Shown in pieces: positions 53,084 through 61,987 of a stretch of DNA of 64,000 nt. The stretch is from Shimia sp051201625 (GTDB taxonomy: Bacteria; Pseudomonadota; Alphaproteobacteria; Rhodobacterales; Rhodobacteraceae), in the NCBI RefSeq assembly GCF_051201625.1, contig NZ_CP179203.1:3224001-3288000 (forward strand), in the 5' to 3' direction. Both the position numbers and the translations under genes were made by a program. Positions within the stretch are counted from its first letter, which is position 1. Each line of letters starts with the position of its first letter. The notes below the pieces were generated by a model. The model was not told where the DNA came from. It made no database searches and worked only from the letters and a program-made list of their open reading frames with translations.

Positions 53084-53994
53084 AGGTTCCGGCAGGTGGA
53101 TATGCTTGGTGGTATGTCGACGGGGTAAGCCATGATGGAGAGCGGGCGGTGTCCGTTATTGGCTTCATTGGGTCAGTCTTTTCTCCATGGTACGCATGGT
53201 CGGGACGCAGTAGGCCTGATAACCACTGCTGCATCAATGTTGCGACCTATGGCAAGGGTGGTAGGTTCGCCATGACGGATCGAGGCAGCGCCGCGTTGCG
53301 GCAAAGCAAAGATTGCCTTCAGGTGGGCCCTTCATCAATGTGCTGGACAGGGCGCGATCTGGTTATCAACATAAACGAGGTGTCCTCACTTCCGCTAATT
53401 TCACGGATACGGGGACAAATCATACTTAGCCCCTCGTCAATAACGAAAGTTGAGCTTCCCCTGACAATGGGCGGCGAGCACATCTGGCGTCCTTTCGCAC
53501 CCATCGCTGATATATCAGTGCAACTTGAAGCGGAGGGCTGGCAATTTCGAGGACACGGATATTTTGACAGCAACTTCGGCACCCGTCCTTTAGAGAAAGA
53601 TTTTAATACCTGGAATTGGGCTCGTTATCCCACATCAAACGGAGCTACATGTTTTTATGACGCGAAGCGGTGCGATGAAACGGTCCTGGATACAGCAATA
53701 AATTTTGAGCCGGACGGCAGCGCGCAACATGTGGCTGCACCACCACTTACTCCTATAAGGCGAACGCTCTGGGCATTAAAGCGAGAAACGCGCGCAGACC
53801 ATGGAACGACACCAAGGCAAATCAAACCAATGTTGGATGCTCCGTTCTATTGCCGTTCAGTTGTCGAAACGCACATTAACGGAGAAGCAACACAAGGTGT
53901 GCATGAGGCGCTTGATCTAAGACGCTATGCCAATCCCTTCGTGAAGCCAATGCTGGCAGTGCGGGTTCCGCGTCGTACAAAGTGGGAATTTTAA
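53080..53994 (+). CDS. crtC: Hydroxyneurosporene synthase (carotenoid 1,2-hydratase) CrtC
   Basis: A 304-residue hydratase adding water to the psi end of neurosporene/lycopene. GGYAWWYVDGVSHDGERAVSVIGFIGSVFSPWYAWSGR is the typical N-terminal region, so the start is placed at GTG 53080, overlapping the crtD TGA (GTGA). An open frame continues 99 codons further upstream inside crtD but has no CrtC similarity. Converges with tspO, overlapping by four bases. Confidence 0.9.
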   Translation: MKVPAGGYAWWYVDGVSHDGERAVSVIGFIGSVFSPWYAWSGRSRPDNHCCINVATYGKGGRFAMTDRGSAALRQSKDCLQVGPSSMCWTGRDLVININEVSSLPLISRIRGQIILSPSSITKVELPLTMGGEHIWRPFAPIADISVQLEAEGWQFRGHGYFDSNFGTRPLEKDFNTWNWARYPTSNGATCFYDAKRCDETVLDTAINFEPDGSAQHVAAPPLTPIRRTLWALKRETRADHGTTPRQIKPMLDAPFYCRSVVETHINGEATQGVHEALDLRRYANPFVKPMLAVRVPRRTKWEF

Positions 53995-54470
53995 AGCTTA
54001 GATAGATCCAACGGCTCAACACTCGGGTTCAAGCGTACCACGGCGAAATTCAGCATCCCTGCGACACTAACCCATATCAGGTAGGGCAACATCGCCAACC
54101 CTGCCCAAAAATCCAATAGCCAATGAGATACAACGCAACCCAAAACGGAAAGCCACAGGAAAACCATTACGAAAAGCGCGCCTTTCAATCGGCGCAAACC
54201 AAAGAAAATTGGCGTCCAAAGAGCATTGAACGCAATCTGTGCAGCCCAAAAAGCCATGGCATAGGCACTGTCCTCCAACCCGGCAACACGTCCAGCTGCA
54301 AATGAGATCAACAGGTATATTGTTGTCCACATTACTGGGAAAACCCAGTTTGGCGGGGTCCAACGAGGCTTGGCAAGTTTCTGGTACCATTCGCCGGGTG
54401 GGAATGTAGCACCGGTGCCCGCTGCACCGAAACAGGCTGCCAAGAATATCAAAAAAAGTATTATGTCCAT
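53991..54470 (-). CDS. tspO: Tryptophan-rich sensory protein TspO (CrtK)
   Basis: A 159-residue TspO/MBR protein with five membrane helices. KLAKPRWTPPNWVFPVMWTTIY is the family hallmark; W-rich loops follow. In Rhodobacter sphaeroides, TspO binds porphyrin intermediates and acts as a negative oxygen-linked regulator of photosynthesis genes. It is the third gene of the crtI-crtB-tspO operon. Confidence 0.93.
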   Translation of the reverse strand: MDIILFLIFLAACFGAAGTGATFPPGEWYQKLAKPRWTPPNWVFPVMWTTIYLLISFAAGRVAGLEDSAYAMAFWAAQIAFNALWTPIFFGLRRLKGALFVMVFLWLSVLGCVVSHWLLDFWAGLAMLPYLIWVSVAGMLNFAVVRLNPSVEPLDLSKL

Positions 54471-54491
54471 TGCATCACGACAGGGCCGACC

Positions 54492-55532
54492 TCATTCCGC
54501 TGCGACCCCACTGGTCTTGTTGGCGCGCTCTCTGGCTTTCAGTTCCGCCATTACAGATAACAAGGAACCCATCTGCCCCTGACCCCAATTTTCCGCTCCA
54601 GAGGCTTTAGTGGCGACGGCATCAACTAAAAATCGCACCTCCTCAACGGGAGGCGCGAACAAAATTGGCGATTTAGGCAAAACCGCACTGCCGCAAGCCC
54701 GCATTGCAGACTTTCCAATAAGTCCCATTTTTTGCGCCTTGCTTGTATGGCCACGATGGTTAATCGAGTCGTATCCATTGCGCCGGACCGCATTGCCAAT
54801 TGCTGCATAGATGTAGCGCGCTGCGAATATCCCCGTCCGAGCACCTGTAGGCAACGCAGCAATTCCAGCTTCCGAACGAAGATAGAGAATACGAGCGTCT
54901 TTCAGAAGTCTCTCAACCATGCCTCTGATTTTCGGTGACGCTTGGGGGTTTGCCAAGAACTCTTCCGGCTCTATGCCTGCCTCTCTCAACCAGTCCAAAG
55001 GCAGATAAATCCGGCCCATACGGGCATCTTCACCAACATCACGAGCGATGTTGGTAAGTTGCATCGCAACGCCTAAATCACAGGCCCGCGCCAAGGCATC
55101 GGCATCACGCACCCGCATCAAAACGCACATCATCACACCCACGGCAGAGGCGACACGCGCACAATAGCTGCGTAATTCAGCCAAGCTGGAATACCGTCGT
55201 TCCATTGCGTCCCATGCCAGACCCTCGAGTAAAGCTTGGGGCAATTCTTGAGGCATCTCAAACCCCCCGACCACGGCCGCGAATGCCCTATCTTCTGGCG
55301 CATTACAGGGGCGTCCAGCATAGGCAAGATCAAGGCGCTTCTGCAAACGAATTACTGCACGGCTCTTATTTTCACCTTCGTCCACTTCGTCATCCGCCAA
55401 ACGACAAAATGCGTAAAGCGCCAGCGCGGGATCGCGAACAGCGGTAGGCAACAGCTTGGAAGCGGCGTGAAAAGAGAGCGATCCAGTGCGGATCACATTA
55501 CGGCAATACTCTAGGTCATCGGGGTCAATCAT
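54492..55532 (-). CDS. crtB: Phytoene synthase CrtB
   Basis: A 346-residue head-to-head prenyl synthase giving phytoene from two GGPP. Both Asp-rich motifs are visible: FCRLADDEVDEG and LTNIARDVGEDARMGRIYLP. It overlaps the crtI stop by four bases (ATGA) and is followed by tspO after 21 bp. Confidence 0.94.
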   Translation of the reverse strand: MIDPDDLEYCRNVIRTGSLSFHAASKLLPTAVRDPALALYAFCRLADDEVDEGENKSRAVIRLQKRLDLAYAGRPCNAPEDRAFAAVVGGFEMPQELPQALLEGLAWDAMERRYSSLAELRSYCARVASAVGVMMCVLMRVRDADALARACDLGVAMQLTNIARDVGEDARMGRIYLPLDWLREAGIEPEEFLANPQASPKIRGMVERLLKDARILYLRSEAGIAALPTGARTGIFAARYIYAAIGNAVRRNGYDSINHRGHTSKAQKMGLIGKSAMRACGSAVLPKSPILFAPPVEEVRFLVDAVATKASGAENWGQGQMGSLLSVMAELKARERANKTSGVAAE

Positions 55533-57073
55533 TCCGCAGCCAATCTTGCTTCTTTATCCTGAGCGGACATATCCGGCACCAACTTTGCCACTACTTCAGC
55601 GCTAGATACGACACCCGGCAAACCAGCCCCCGGATGTGTGCCTGCACCAACCAAATATAGACCACGCACCTCTTCACTTATGTTGTGTGGTCGAAACCAA
55701 GCGCTCTGCAGAATACGCGGCTCAATTGAAAAACCGCAGCCGTGAGGGCTCAAATACCTTTTGCGAAATACTTCCGGGGTAAAGACCGTTTCGGTAACAA
55801 TGTGATCCTGAAACCCCGGCAGAACCTTTTCAATCTCTGCCGCGACCTTAGCGCGGTAAAATGGTTCTTCACGCAGCCAATCAACGGAGTTGTCCCAACC
55901 GAGGTGTGGCACAGGGGAAAGGACATAAAATGTATCATCCCCTTTCGGTGCAACGGTTGGATCAATTAAGGACGGGCGATGCACGTAAAGGCTCATATCA
56001 TCAGATAGCCTACCCCGAAGGAAAATATCCTTCAGCAATCCCTGATACCGCGGGCCATTCACAATTGTGTGGTGCCCAACGTCCAGCCATTTTCCTGCAG
56101 TATTCTTCGTGCCAAAATACCAAACGTATAACCCCATCGACCAACGCCTGCGCGACAGTTTACGAGGCGTCCAACGCCGTTTGACATGGTTACGCAAGAG
56201 GTGATCATAGGTGTATCCTGCATCCGCATTACTGATAATCAGTGGCGCCTCTAGTTGGGTTCCGTCATCAAGTCGTACAGCCTGTGCGGCGCCGTCTTTG
56301 ACGACAATCTCATCCACGATCTGTTTTTGGCGGATCACGCCACCCTGACTGCGCACGACGTCTGCCATAGCATCCGCAATAGCTTGAACACCGCCAATCG
56401 CGTAATGCACACCAAACGTCTTTTCCAAATGCGCCACCAAAGCATAGATTGAAGTGACATGCATCGGATCTCCACCGATAAACAACGGGTGAAAAGAAAG
56501 TGCCATTCGCAGGCGCTCGTCCTTTACTCGCCGCGCGGCCAATCCATAGATTGATCGATCTGCCCGCAAACGCGCAAAGCTAGGGAGAACTTTGATCGTC
56601 TCCCATAACTTATTCATTGGCTTAGCCACCATGCCCTCGAAGCCAACAACGTATCGAACCTGCGCATCTTTAAGAAAACGTTTGAACCCTGGTACATCTT
56701 TGGGGCTAAGCCGAGCGACTTCTTCCAACATTTTTTGATTATCGGAACTCGCGCGAAAGCTTGACCCATCTGGCCAGCGCACCTCATAGAATGGCTCAAC
56801 AGGACGCAAATCAACATCTGCGCGAAAGTCGCGACCACAATCTGCCCAGAGCCCCTCGAACACCTGCGGCACTGTCACTATGGTTGGTCCAAGATCAAAT
56901 CGATGTCCGTTCTGCGAGATGGACGAGCCGCGTCCCCCCGTCCGGTCCAGCTTGTCCAACACAGTGACGGCATAGCCTTTCGCGCCAAGGCGCATCGCCG
57001 CTGATAGCCCACCAAGGCCTGCACCAATGACGATCACACGGTTGTCAGTTTTGGTTTGAGCGTACTTGGGCAT
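55529..57073 (-). CDS. crtI: Phytoene desaturase CrtI
   Basis: A 514-residue FAD-dependent desaturase. VIVIGAGLGGLSAAMRLGAKGY is the FAD motif, FDLGPTIVTVPQVF follows, and GLYLVGAGTHPGAGLPGVVSSAEV is the CrtI C-terminus. In clusters with crtC, D and F it makes neurosporene (three steps); step number cannot be read from sequence. It starts at ATG 57073, 20 bp from a PpsR box. Divergent from crtA. Confidence 0.94.
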   Translation of the reverse strand: MPKYAQTKTDNRVIVIGAGLGGLSAAMRLGAKGYAVTVLDKLDRTGGRGSSISQNGHRFDLGPTIVTVPQVFEGLWADCGRDFRADVDLRPVEPFYEVRWPDGSSFRASSDNQKMLEEVARLSPKDVPGFKRFLKDAQVRYVVGFEGMVAKPMNKLWETIKVLPSFARLRADRSIYGLAARRVKDERLRMALSFHPLFIGGDPMHVTSIYALVAHLEKTFGVHYAIGGVQAIADAMADVVRSQGGVIRQKQIVDEIVVKDGAAQAVRLDDGTQLEAPLIISNADAGYTYDHLLRNHVKRRWTPRKLSRRRWSMGLYVWYFGTKNTAGKWLDVGHHTIVNGPRYQGLLKDIFLRGRLSDDMSLYVHRPSLIDPTVAPKGDDTFYVLSPVPHLGWDNSVDWLREEPFYRAKVAAEIEKVLPGFQDHIVTETVFTPEVFRKRYLSPHGCGFSIEPRILQSAWFRPHNISEEVRGLYLVGAGTHPGAGLPGVVSSAEVVAKLVPDMSAQDKEARLAAE

Positions 57074-57092
57074 GGTTCTCCAAACGCATAAG

Positions 57093-57110
57093 TGTCAAGT
57101 TAATGTTACA
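57093..57110. promoter_or_regulatory. PpsR box 1, crtI-crtA region
   Basis: TGT at 57093-57095 and ACA at 57108-57110, 12-bp spacer, 19 bp upstream of the crtI start. It is 56 bp from the second box. Confidence 0.82.
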
Positions 57111-57148
57111 ATTCTATGGTAGTGCACCTTCACATTGCAAGCCATCTG

Positions 57149-57166
57149 TGTAAAGGTAAGTTTACA
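57149..57166. promoter_or_regulatory. PpsR box 2, crtI-crtA region
   Basis: TGT at 57149-57151 and ACA at 57164-57166, TGTAA...TTACA symmetric at the outer positions, 19 bp upstream of the crtA ATG. The two boxes stand symmetrically about 20 bp before each divergent start. Confidence 0.82.
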
Positions 57167-57185
57167 TATTGGGGAATCCCGCGCC

Positions 57186-57890
57186 ATGACGCAGGTCGTA
57201 AGCCTTAGTTTCTTTAGATTTGGATCGCACCGCGCTCGCCTGTGGGCGCTCGCAATGATGGGCTTGGCGCGTGGTCCCTTAGCTCGAATCCCAGAAATTG
57301 GTTTTTGGAAATTGTGCGGGTCTGGCTCTGGCGAAGGATTTACCCCACTACCCAACACAGCGGTTTACGCAATCCTCGCCACTTGGCCAGACGCGAAAAC
57401 CGCACAGGATACCGTTAAAAATTCCAATATCTACCGTCGATATCGAGCTAATGCTGTCGAAGACTGGACAGTTTTCATGACTACCGACACTGTACGGGGT
57501 GAGTGGTCTGGCCGGGCTCCCTTTGCGCCTTCTCAACAGTCTTGCAGCGGTCCACTTGCAGCCCTTACGCGTGCCACCATCCGCCCCAGTATCCTAACGA
57601 AATTTTGGGGCCGCGTGCCAAACATCTCCAAGGTCATTGGTAAAGACCCCAACGTGGTCTTCAAGGTCGGCATTGGCGAAATACCTTGGCTGCACCAAGT
57701 CACTTTTTCCATCTGGCCGGACGCTAAGACTATGGCTGACTTCGCAAGAACTGGTCCCCATGCTGAAGCAATTAAGTCTGTGCGGCGCGAGAGATGGTTC
57801 CAGGAAGAACTTTACGCCCGATTTACACTTATTTCTGACACTGGCACTTGGGGCGGCACGTCACCCCTACAAGAACTGGACATCGCATGA
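57186..57890 (+). CDS. crtA: Spheroidene monooxygenase CrtA
   Basis: A 234-residue enzyme that adds the C2 keto group of spheroidenone using O2. SLSFFRFGSHRARLWALAMMG at the N-terminus and the repeated TxWPDAKT motifs (YAILATWPDAKTAQ and VTFSIWPDAKTMADFA) are typical. ATG at 57186 just follows a PpsR box; the longer frame from 57135 covers the box and is rejected. Its stop overlaps bchI (ATGA). Confidence 0.92.
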   Translation: MTQVVSLSFFRFGSHRARLWALAMMGLARGPLARIPEIGFWKLCGSGSGEGFTPLPNTAVYAILATWPDAKTAQDTVKNSNIYRRYRANAVEDWTVFMTTDTVRGEWSGRAPFAPSQQSCSGPLAALTRATIRPSILTKFWGRVPNISKVIGKDPNVVFKVGIGEIPWLHQVTFSIWPDAKTMADFARTGPHAEAIKSVRRERWFQEELYARFTLISDTGTWGGTSPLQELDIA

Positions 57891-58894
57891 AGCACCCTTT
57901 CCCTTTCTCTGCCATAGTTGGTCAGGACGAGATGAAGCACGCCATGATTCTCACAGCCATCGACCCCTCCATCGGTGGAGTTCTGGTCTTTGGCGAACGT
58001 GGAACCGGCAAGTCCACGGCAGTACGTGCACTCGCCGGATTACTGCCACCCATCAGCGTGGTGAAAGACTGCCCCATAAATTGCGCCCAGCCCGAAGATT
58101 GTCCCGAATGGGCCGACTTAACGGATATTTCGACAATTGAAGTAGCAACACCTGTGGTCGACTTACCCCTTGGCGCTTCCGAGGACCGAGTGACCGGCGC
58201 ACTAGATATCGAGAAAGCTTTAAGTAAGGGTGTCAAGGCATTTCAGCCAGGCCTTTTTGCAAAAGCTAATCGAGGCTACCTCTACATTGATGAAGTGAAT
58301 TTACTGGAAGATCACATTGTTGATCTGCTTCTGGACGTCGCACAGTCTGGTGAAAACGTGGTCGAACGGGAAGGCCTCTCAATCCGCCACCCCGCACGGT
58401 TCGTGTTAGTCGGCTCAGGAAACCCTGAAGAGGGAGAGTTACGCCCACAATTGCTTGATCGCTTCGGACTATCAGTTGACGTTATTTCACCCACCAACAT
58501 CGAAGATCGTGTTCAGGTCATAAAACGCCGTGATGCTTATGAAAACGACCATAGTGCGTTCATGTTGCGTTGGCAGGCAGAGGATGCAGCCTTACGCGAG
58601 CGTATTGTAAATGCGCGCCAAACACTTGCCGCTTTGAAAACACCCGACTCCGCTTTGCGTGTAGTAGCGGAACTTTGCATCAATCTCGGTTCTGATGGGC
58701 TGCGAGGTGAATTGACCTTACTAAAGGCCGCGCGTGCCTACGCAGCGTTCCGCGATGATACAGTGCTGACAACAATGCACATCCGTGCCACGGCGGCATT
58801 AGCACTTCGCCATCGTTTGCGCCGTGATCCACTTGATGAGGCAGGGTCTAGCGCACGGGTTGATCGCATTGTCCAAGAAACGCTGGACGCGTAA
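57887..58894 (+). CDS. bchI: Magnesium chelatase ATPase subunit I
   Basis: A 335-residue AAA+ ATPase. Walker A GERGTGKSTAVRAL, the Walker B stretch GYLYIDEVNLLEDHIVDLLLD, and VGSGNPEEGELRPQLLDRFGL (sensor/arginine finger region) are complete. ATG at 57887 overlaps the crtA stop; upstream in-frame ATG at 57848 lies in crtA. Works with BchD and BchH to insert Mg. Confidence 0.96.
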   Translation: MKHPFPFSAIVGQDEMKHAMILTAIDPSIGGVLVFGERGTGKSTAVRALAGLLPPISVVKDCPINCAQPEDCPEWADLTDISTIEVATPVVDLPLGASEDRVTGALDIEKALSKGVKAFQPGLFAKANRGYLYIDEVNLLEDHIVDLLLDVAQSGENVVEREGLSIRHPARFVLVGSGNPEEGELRPQLLDRFGLSVDVISPTNIEDRVQVIKRRDAYENDHSAFMLRWQAEDAALRERIVNARQTLAALKTPDSALRVVAELCINLGSDGLRGELTLLKAARAYAAFRDDTVLTTMHIRATAALALRHRLRRDPLDEAGSSARVDRIVQETLDA

Positions 58895-58895
58895 A

Positions 58896-60545
58896 ATGAC
58901 ACCGTGGGAGCGCGCAACCCTTGCGTTGAGTCTCCTAGCAATTGATCCACAAAACTTGGGTGGCATGGTTATACGTGCTCGTGTTGGACCAGCTCGTGAC
59001 GCACTCATGGCCGCGGCTGACGCCTTGCCTATGCCATCGGTTCGGCTGCATCCACAAATGACAGCACAGGTATTAGACGGAGATGTAGATCTGTCTGCAA
59101 CTTTCCGTAGCGGCACCTTAGTGCAGCAACGTGGCTTACTAGATCGACCTCCCTCTCTGTTTGTGCTGCCCATGGCAGAACGGATTTATCCTTACATGTC
59201 AGCGCGCCTTGGACAGGCATTGGATGCTGGGCGTTCTCATGCGTTGCTTGCCCTTGATGAAGGGGCAGAGGAAACCGAGTCTTTACCAAAGGCCTTGATT
59301 GATCGTACTGCCTTTCATGTTGCGCTAGAAAATGTGGGGCTGACTGATCTAAGTCCAATTTATTTGCCCGATGAGCCTGTCAACCTGCGGCGCAAAGCTC
59401 GTAAGGTTATTGCAACCGACAGCATCCTTGAAGACCTTGTTGTACTTGCAGGCAGCCTTGGAATAACTGGAATGCGCGGACCATCCTTCGCACTTTGCGC
59501 AGCACAAACCCACGCCGCAATGCAAGGGCGCAGTAAGCTTGCGGACGAAGATGTAGCCACAGCTGTTGAGCTGGTTTACCCACACCGCGCAACTCAATTG
59601 CCACAGGAAGCGGAAACCAATCGACAAGATACCGAAGACCAAAGCGCTAATGAACTTCAAGAAAACGAACTCACTTTGCCCAACGACTTACTTTTGGAGG
59701 CTGTTAAGGCCGTGCTCCCTCCTAACATGCTTTCAGAACTTGAAGCGCGAGGAACAGCGCGTCATGCGTCTGGCACAGGTTCAGGTACCAAGCGAACTGG
59801 CAATCGTCGAGGGCGCCCCCTACCGGCCCGCCAAGGATCAAAGTCTAACGTGTCACGCGTTGATCTGATTGCGACACTACGCGCAGCAATCCCATGGCAA
59901 ACGCTACGCAAGCAGCTACAACCGACAGCAGTCGGTCCTATCTTCCACCAATCAGACTTGCGACAAAAGCGGTATCAATCCTTATCAGACAGACTATTGA
60001 TCTTCACTGTTGATGCGTCAGGATCCGCTGCAATGTCACGGCTGGCAGAGGCAAAGGGTGCAGTTGAGTTGTTGCTTGCCCAAGCCTACGCACGCCGCGA
60101 TCACGTGGCCCTTGTGTCTTACAGAGGCTCACAGGCTGAACTACTGCTGTCTCCGACACGCTCACTTGTCCAAACCAAACGGCAGCTGGCAGCAATCCCC
60201 GGCGGGGGAGGTACTCCTCTCGCCGCAGGACTATCGACAGCCATGTCCTTAGTCCAAACAGCTACGCAAAAAGGACTAACGCCAACAATAATTTTATTAG
60301 CAGATGGCCGAGCCAATGTTGCACTGGATGGAACAGGCGACCGCGCAAAAGCAACCAACGACGCTATGAAGATTGCATCAACGATTGCAGGCACCCAAGT
60401 TGAGGCTATGGTCATCGATACCACTAATCGCCCGGAAAAAACTCTGCGCCAATTGGCCTTGCGCATGGATGCGAAATACATACCCATGCCCCGTGCGGAT
60501 GCGCGCCGTGTGTCAACGGCCATCTCCGCGTCCCTCGTAGAGTAA
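58896..60545 (+). CDS. bchD: Magnesium chelatase subunit D
   Basis: A 549-residue AAA+/von Willebrand A protein. The N-terminal AAA+ part lacks the classical P-loop, as is usual for BchD; a polar, acidic linker (about residues 250-330) leads to a VWA domain with MIDAS VDASGSAAMSR and GGGGTPLAAGLSTAM. ATG at 58896 is one base after the bchI stop; the longer open frame from 58824 overlaps bchI. It forms the double-ring complex with BchI. Confidence 0.94.
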   Translation: MTPWERATLALSLLAIDPQNLGGMVIRARVGPARDALMAAADALPMPSVRLHPQMTAQVLDGDVDLSATFRSGTLVQQRGLLDRPPSLFVLPMAERIYPYMSARLGQALDAGRSHALLALDEGAEETESLPKALIDRTAFHVALENVGLTDLSPIYLPDEPVNLRRKARKVIATDSILEDLVVLAGSLGITGMRGPSFALCAAQTHAAMQGRSKLADEDVATAVELVYPHRATQLPQEAETNRQDTEDQSANELQENELTLPNDLLLEAVKAVLPPNMLSELEARGTARHASGTGSGTKRTGNRRGRPLPARQGSKSNVSRVDLIATLRAAIPWQTLRKQLQPTAVGPIFHQSDLRQKRYQSLSDRLLIFTVDASGSAAMSRLAEAKGAVELLLAQAYARRDHVALVSYRGSQAELLLSPTRSLVQTKRQLAAIPGGGGTPLAAGLSTAMSLVQTATQKGLTPTIILLADGRANVALDGTGDRAKATNDAMKIASTIAGTQVEAMVIDTTNRPEKTLRQLALRMDAKYIPMPRADARRVSTAISASLVE

Positions 60546-60549
60546 TCCA

Positions 60550-61428
60550 TTGGATTGGATAAAAGAACATTCAACTTGGCCATTAGCAACGCACTCTCGC
60601 TTTACTCTTTGCAAGCCGCATCGCTGGCATGTCCAGGATATTGGCGATGGTCCCGCGCTACTTTTAATTCACGGTGCTGGTGGGTCCTCCCATTGCTGGC
60701 AACATTTGATACCCCTCTTAAGCAATGAAAACCGTGTTGTAGCAATTGACCTTCCGGGTCAGGGCTTTACGAAGCTCGGTGCACAACAGCGCTGTGGCCT
60801 AGACACGATGGCAGAAGACATCCTCGCTCTTTGTGATACTGAAGGTGTGTGCCCTACAGCGGTCATTGGCCACTCAGCTGGGGCCGCAATTGCCTTGCGA
60901 ATGGCTGAAATCAAACCCATGCCGCTGGTGGTTGGTATCAACGCAGCCCTTGACACTTTTCAGGGAATTGCTGGTATCTTGTTCCCAGTTTTGGCCAAAA
61001 CCATCGCCGCAACGCCGCTCGCAGCGACTCTATTTAGCGCAACAACATCGCAGGGCAGCGCGGTCGCGCGAATTATTGAGAGAACTGGGTCAGTCTTGTC
61101 GCCTCAAGACATCTCCTATTATCGCCGATTAGTGGCTAGCCCAACCCATGTGCAGGCAACACTTTTGATGATGGCTCAGTGGAAACTAACACCGCTTGTT
61201 GAACGCTTATCACGTCACAAAACAAACACTCTTCTGATAGCAGCTGAAAATGACACTGCAGTTCCCCCTGAAATCTCGCGAAGAGCAGCCAAACAGATGC
61301 CAAATGCAGTTTTTAAAATCTTGCCTGGCTTGGGTCACCTCGCACAAGAAGAAGGCGCACCTGCAATCGCAACCCTCATTCAAACAGAACTTAGAAACCT
61401 TCTCTTAGAGAAAAATGCCACCAATTGA
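60550..61428 (+). CDS. bchO: BchO, alpha/beta-hydrolase of the Mg-chelatase operon
   Basis: A 292-residue alpha/beta-fold protein with LLIHGAGGSSHCW (oxyanion region), IGHSAGAAIALRMAE (nucleophile elbow Ser), a late Asp (AENDTAVPPE) and LPGLGHLAQEE (His). BchO is consistently linked with bchID and may aid Mg insertion; its reaction is not established. The start is TTG at 60550, which gives the family N-terminus MDW...WPLA...CKPHRWHV; the ribosome site is weak. It follows bchD by four bases. Confidence 0.86.
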   Translation: MDWIKEHSTWPLATHSRFTLCKPHRWHVQDIGDGPALLLIHGAGGSSHCWQHLIPLLSNENRVVAIDLPGQGFTKLGAQQRCGLDTMAEDILALCDTEGVCPTAVIGHSAGAAIALRMAEIKPMPLVVGINAALDTFQGIAGILFPVLAKTIAATPLAATLFSATTSQGSAVARIIERTGSVLSPQDISYYRRLVASPTHVQATLLMMAQWKLTPLVERLSRHKTNTLLIAAENDTAVPPEISRRAAKQMPNAVFKILPGLGHLAQEEGAPAIATLIQTELRNLLLEKNATN

Positions 61429-61987
61429 CCACCAAGTTTAACTCTTGCGAGCTCAATGCAAAGGAGAAATGAAGACCTTTGCGCAACGGACTCCTCTTGG
61501 TAGATCGCTTTAAACGCAAAGCACTGAGCGCGAAATCAATTGCGGCACTTGCGGATTTGCAGAGGTTGTATCTACGCTGCGAAAAAATTTGAAACGTTTG
61601 CAAAGAATTCCTCAATCACGGGCAGCGGCATAATCGCTTACATAGTACAAGAAAACCGAATGTTTTCAGTATTTTGCGACAAAAGCTCATACCATACCCG
61701 TTAAATTTAATAAAAAATTATCATAGTAAGCCTTGTGCAATATTTTTTATATCTAAAGTGATGAAATACGCATAAATTTCAAAATACCCAAAGGTGCTGT
61801 AAATTGCCCAGAATATCTGTATTCCACGGGTCCTTAGACAAATACCAAATTTCCTCGGACGTACTTAAAGATCGTATTTTGTGAAAAACCACTCTACCAA
61901 AATTCACTCACGTATCCAAAGCTACGACGATCGCTCTAGACAGCCTCACTGCAGCGACCTACCCTCTCTTAAAAAAGGGGTCTGAAA
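61429..61987. other. A/T-rich non-coding interval, right edge of the photosynthesis cluster
   Basis: The 559 bp between bchO and the ABC transporter hold no gene I can support. The first part has an AAAGGAG site followed by short frames (see 61479-61592), the middle (61640-61800) is very A/T-rich with runs such as TTTAATAAAAAATTATCAT, and the end carries AAAAAAGGGG, the ribosome site for the next gene. No PpsR or FNR box was seen. Confidence 0.55.
61479..61592 (+). other. Possible 37-residue basic micro-ORF or remnant
   Basis: A TTG-initiated frame encoding about 37 residues, with a basic, helical composition (VDRFKRKALSAKSIAALADL ... stop at 61592). AAAGGAG lies 12 bases upstream, and a nearby ATG at 61469 would lead to a 14-residue frame instead. 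It could be a decayed small protein gene. I recognise no family and would not call it a gene without more evidence. Confidence 0.25.

Noticed and set aside
61391..61615. 74-residue minus-strand frame downstream of bchO
   Set aside because: It overlaps the end of bchO on the opposite strand, and has no ribosome site or family.
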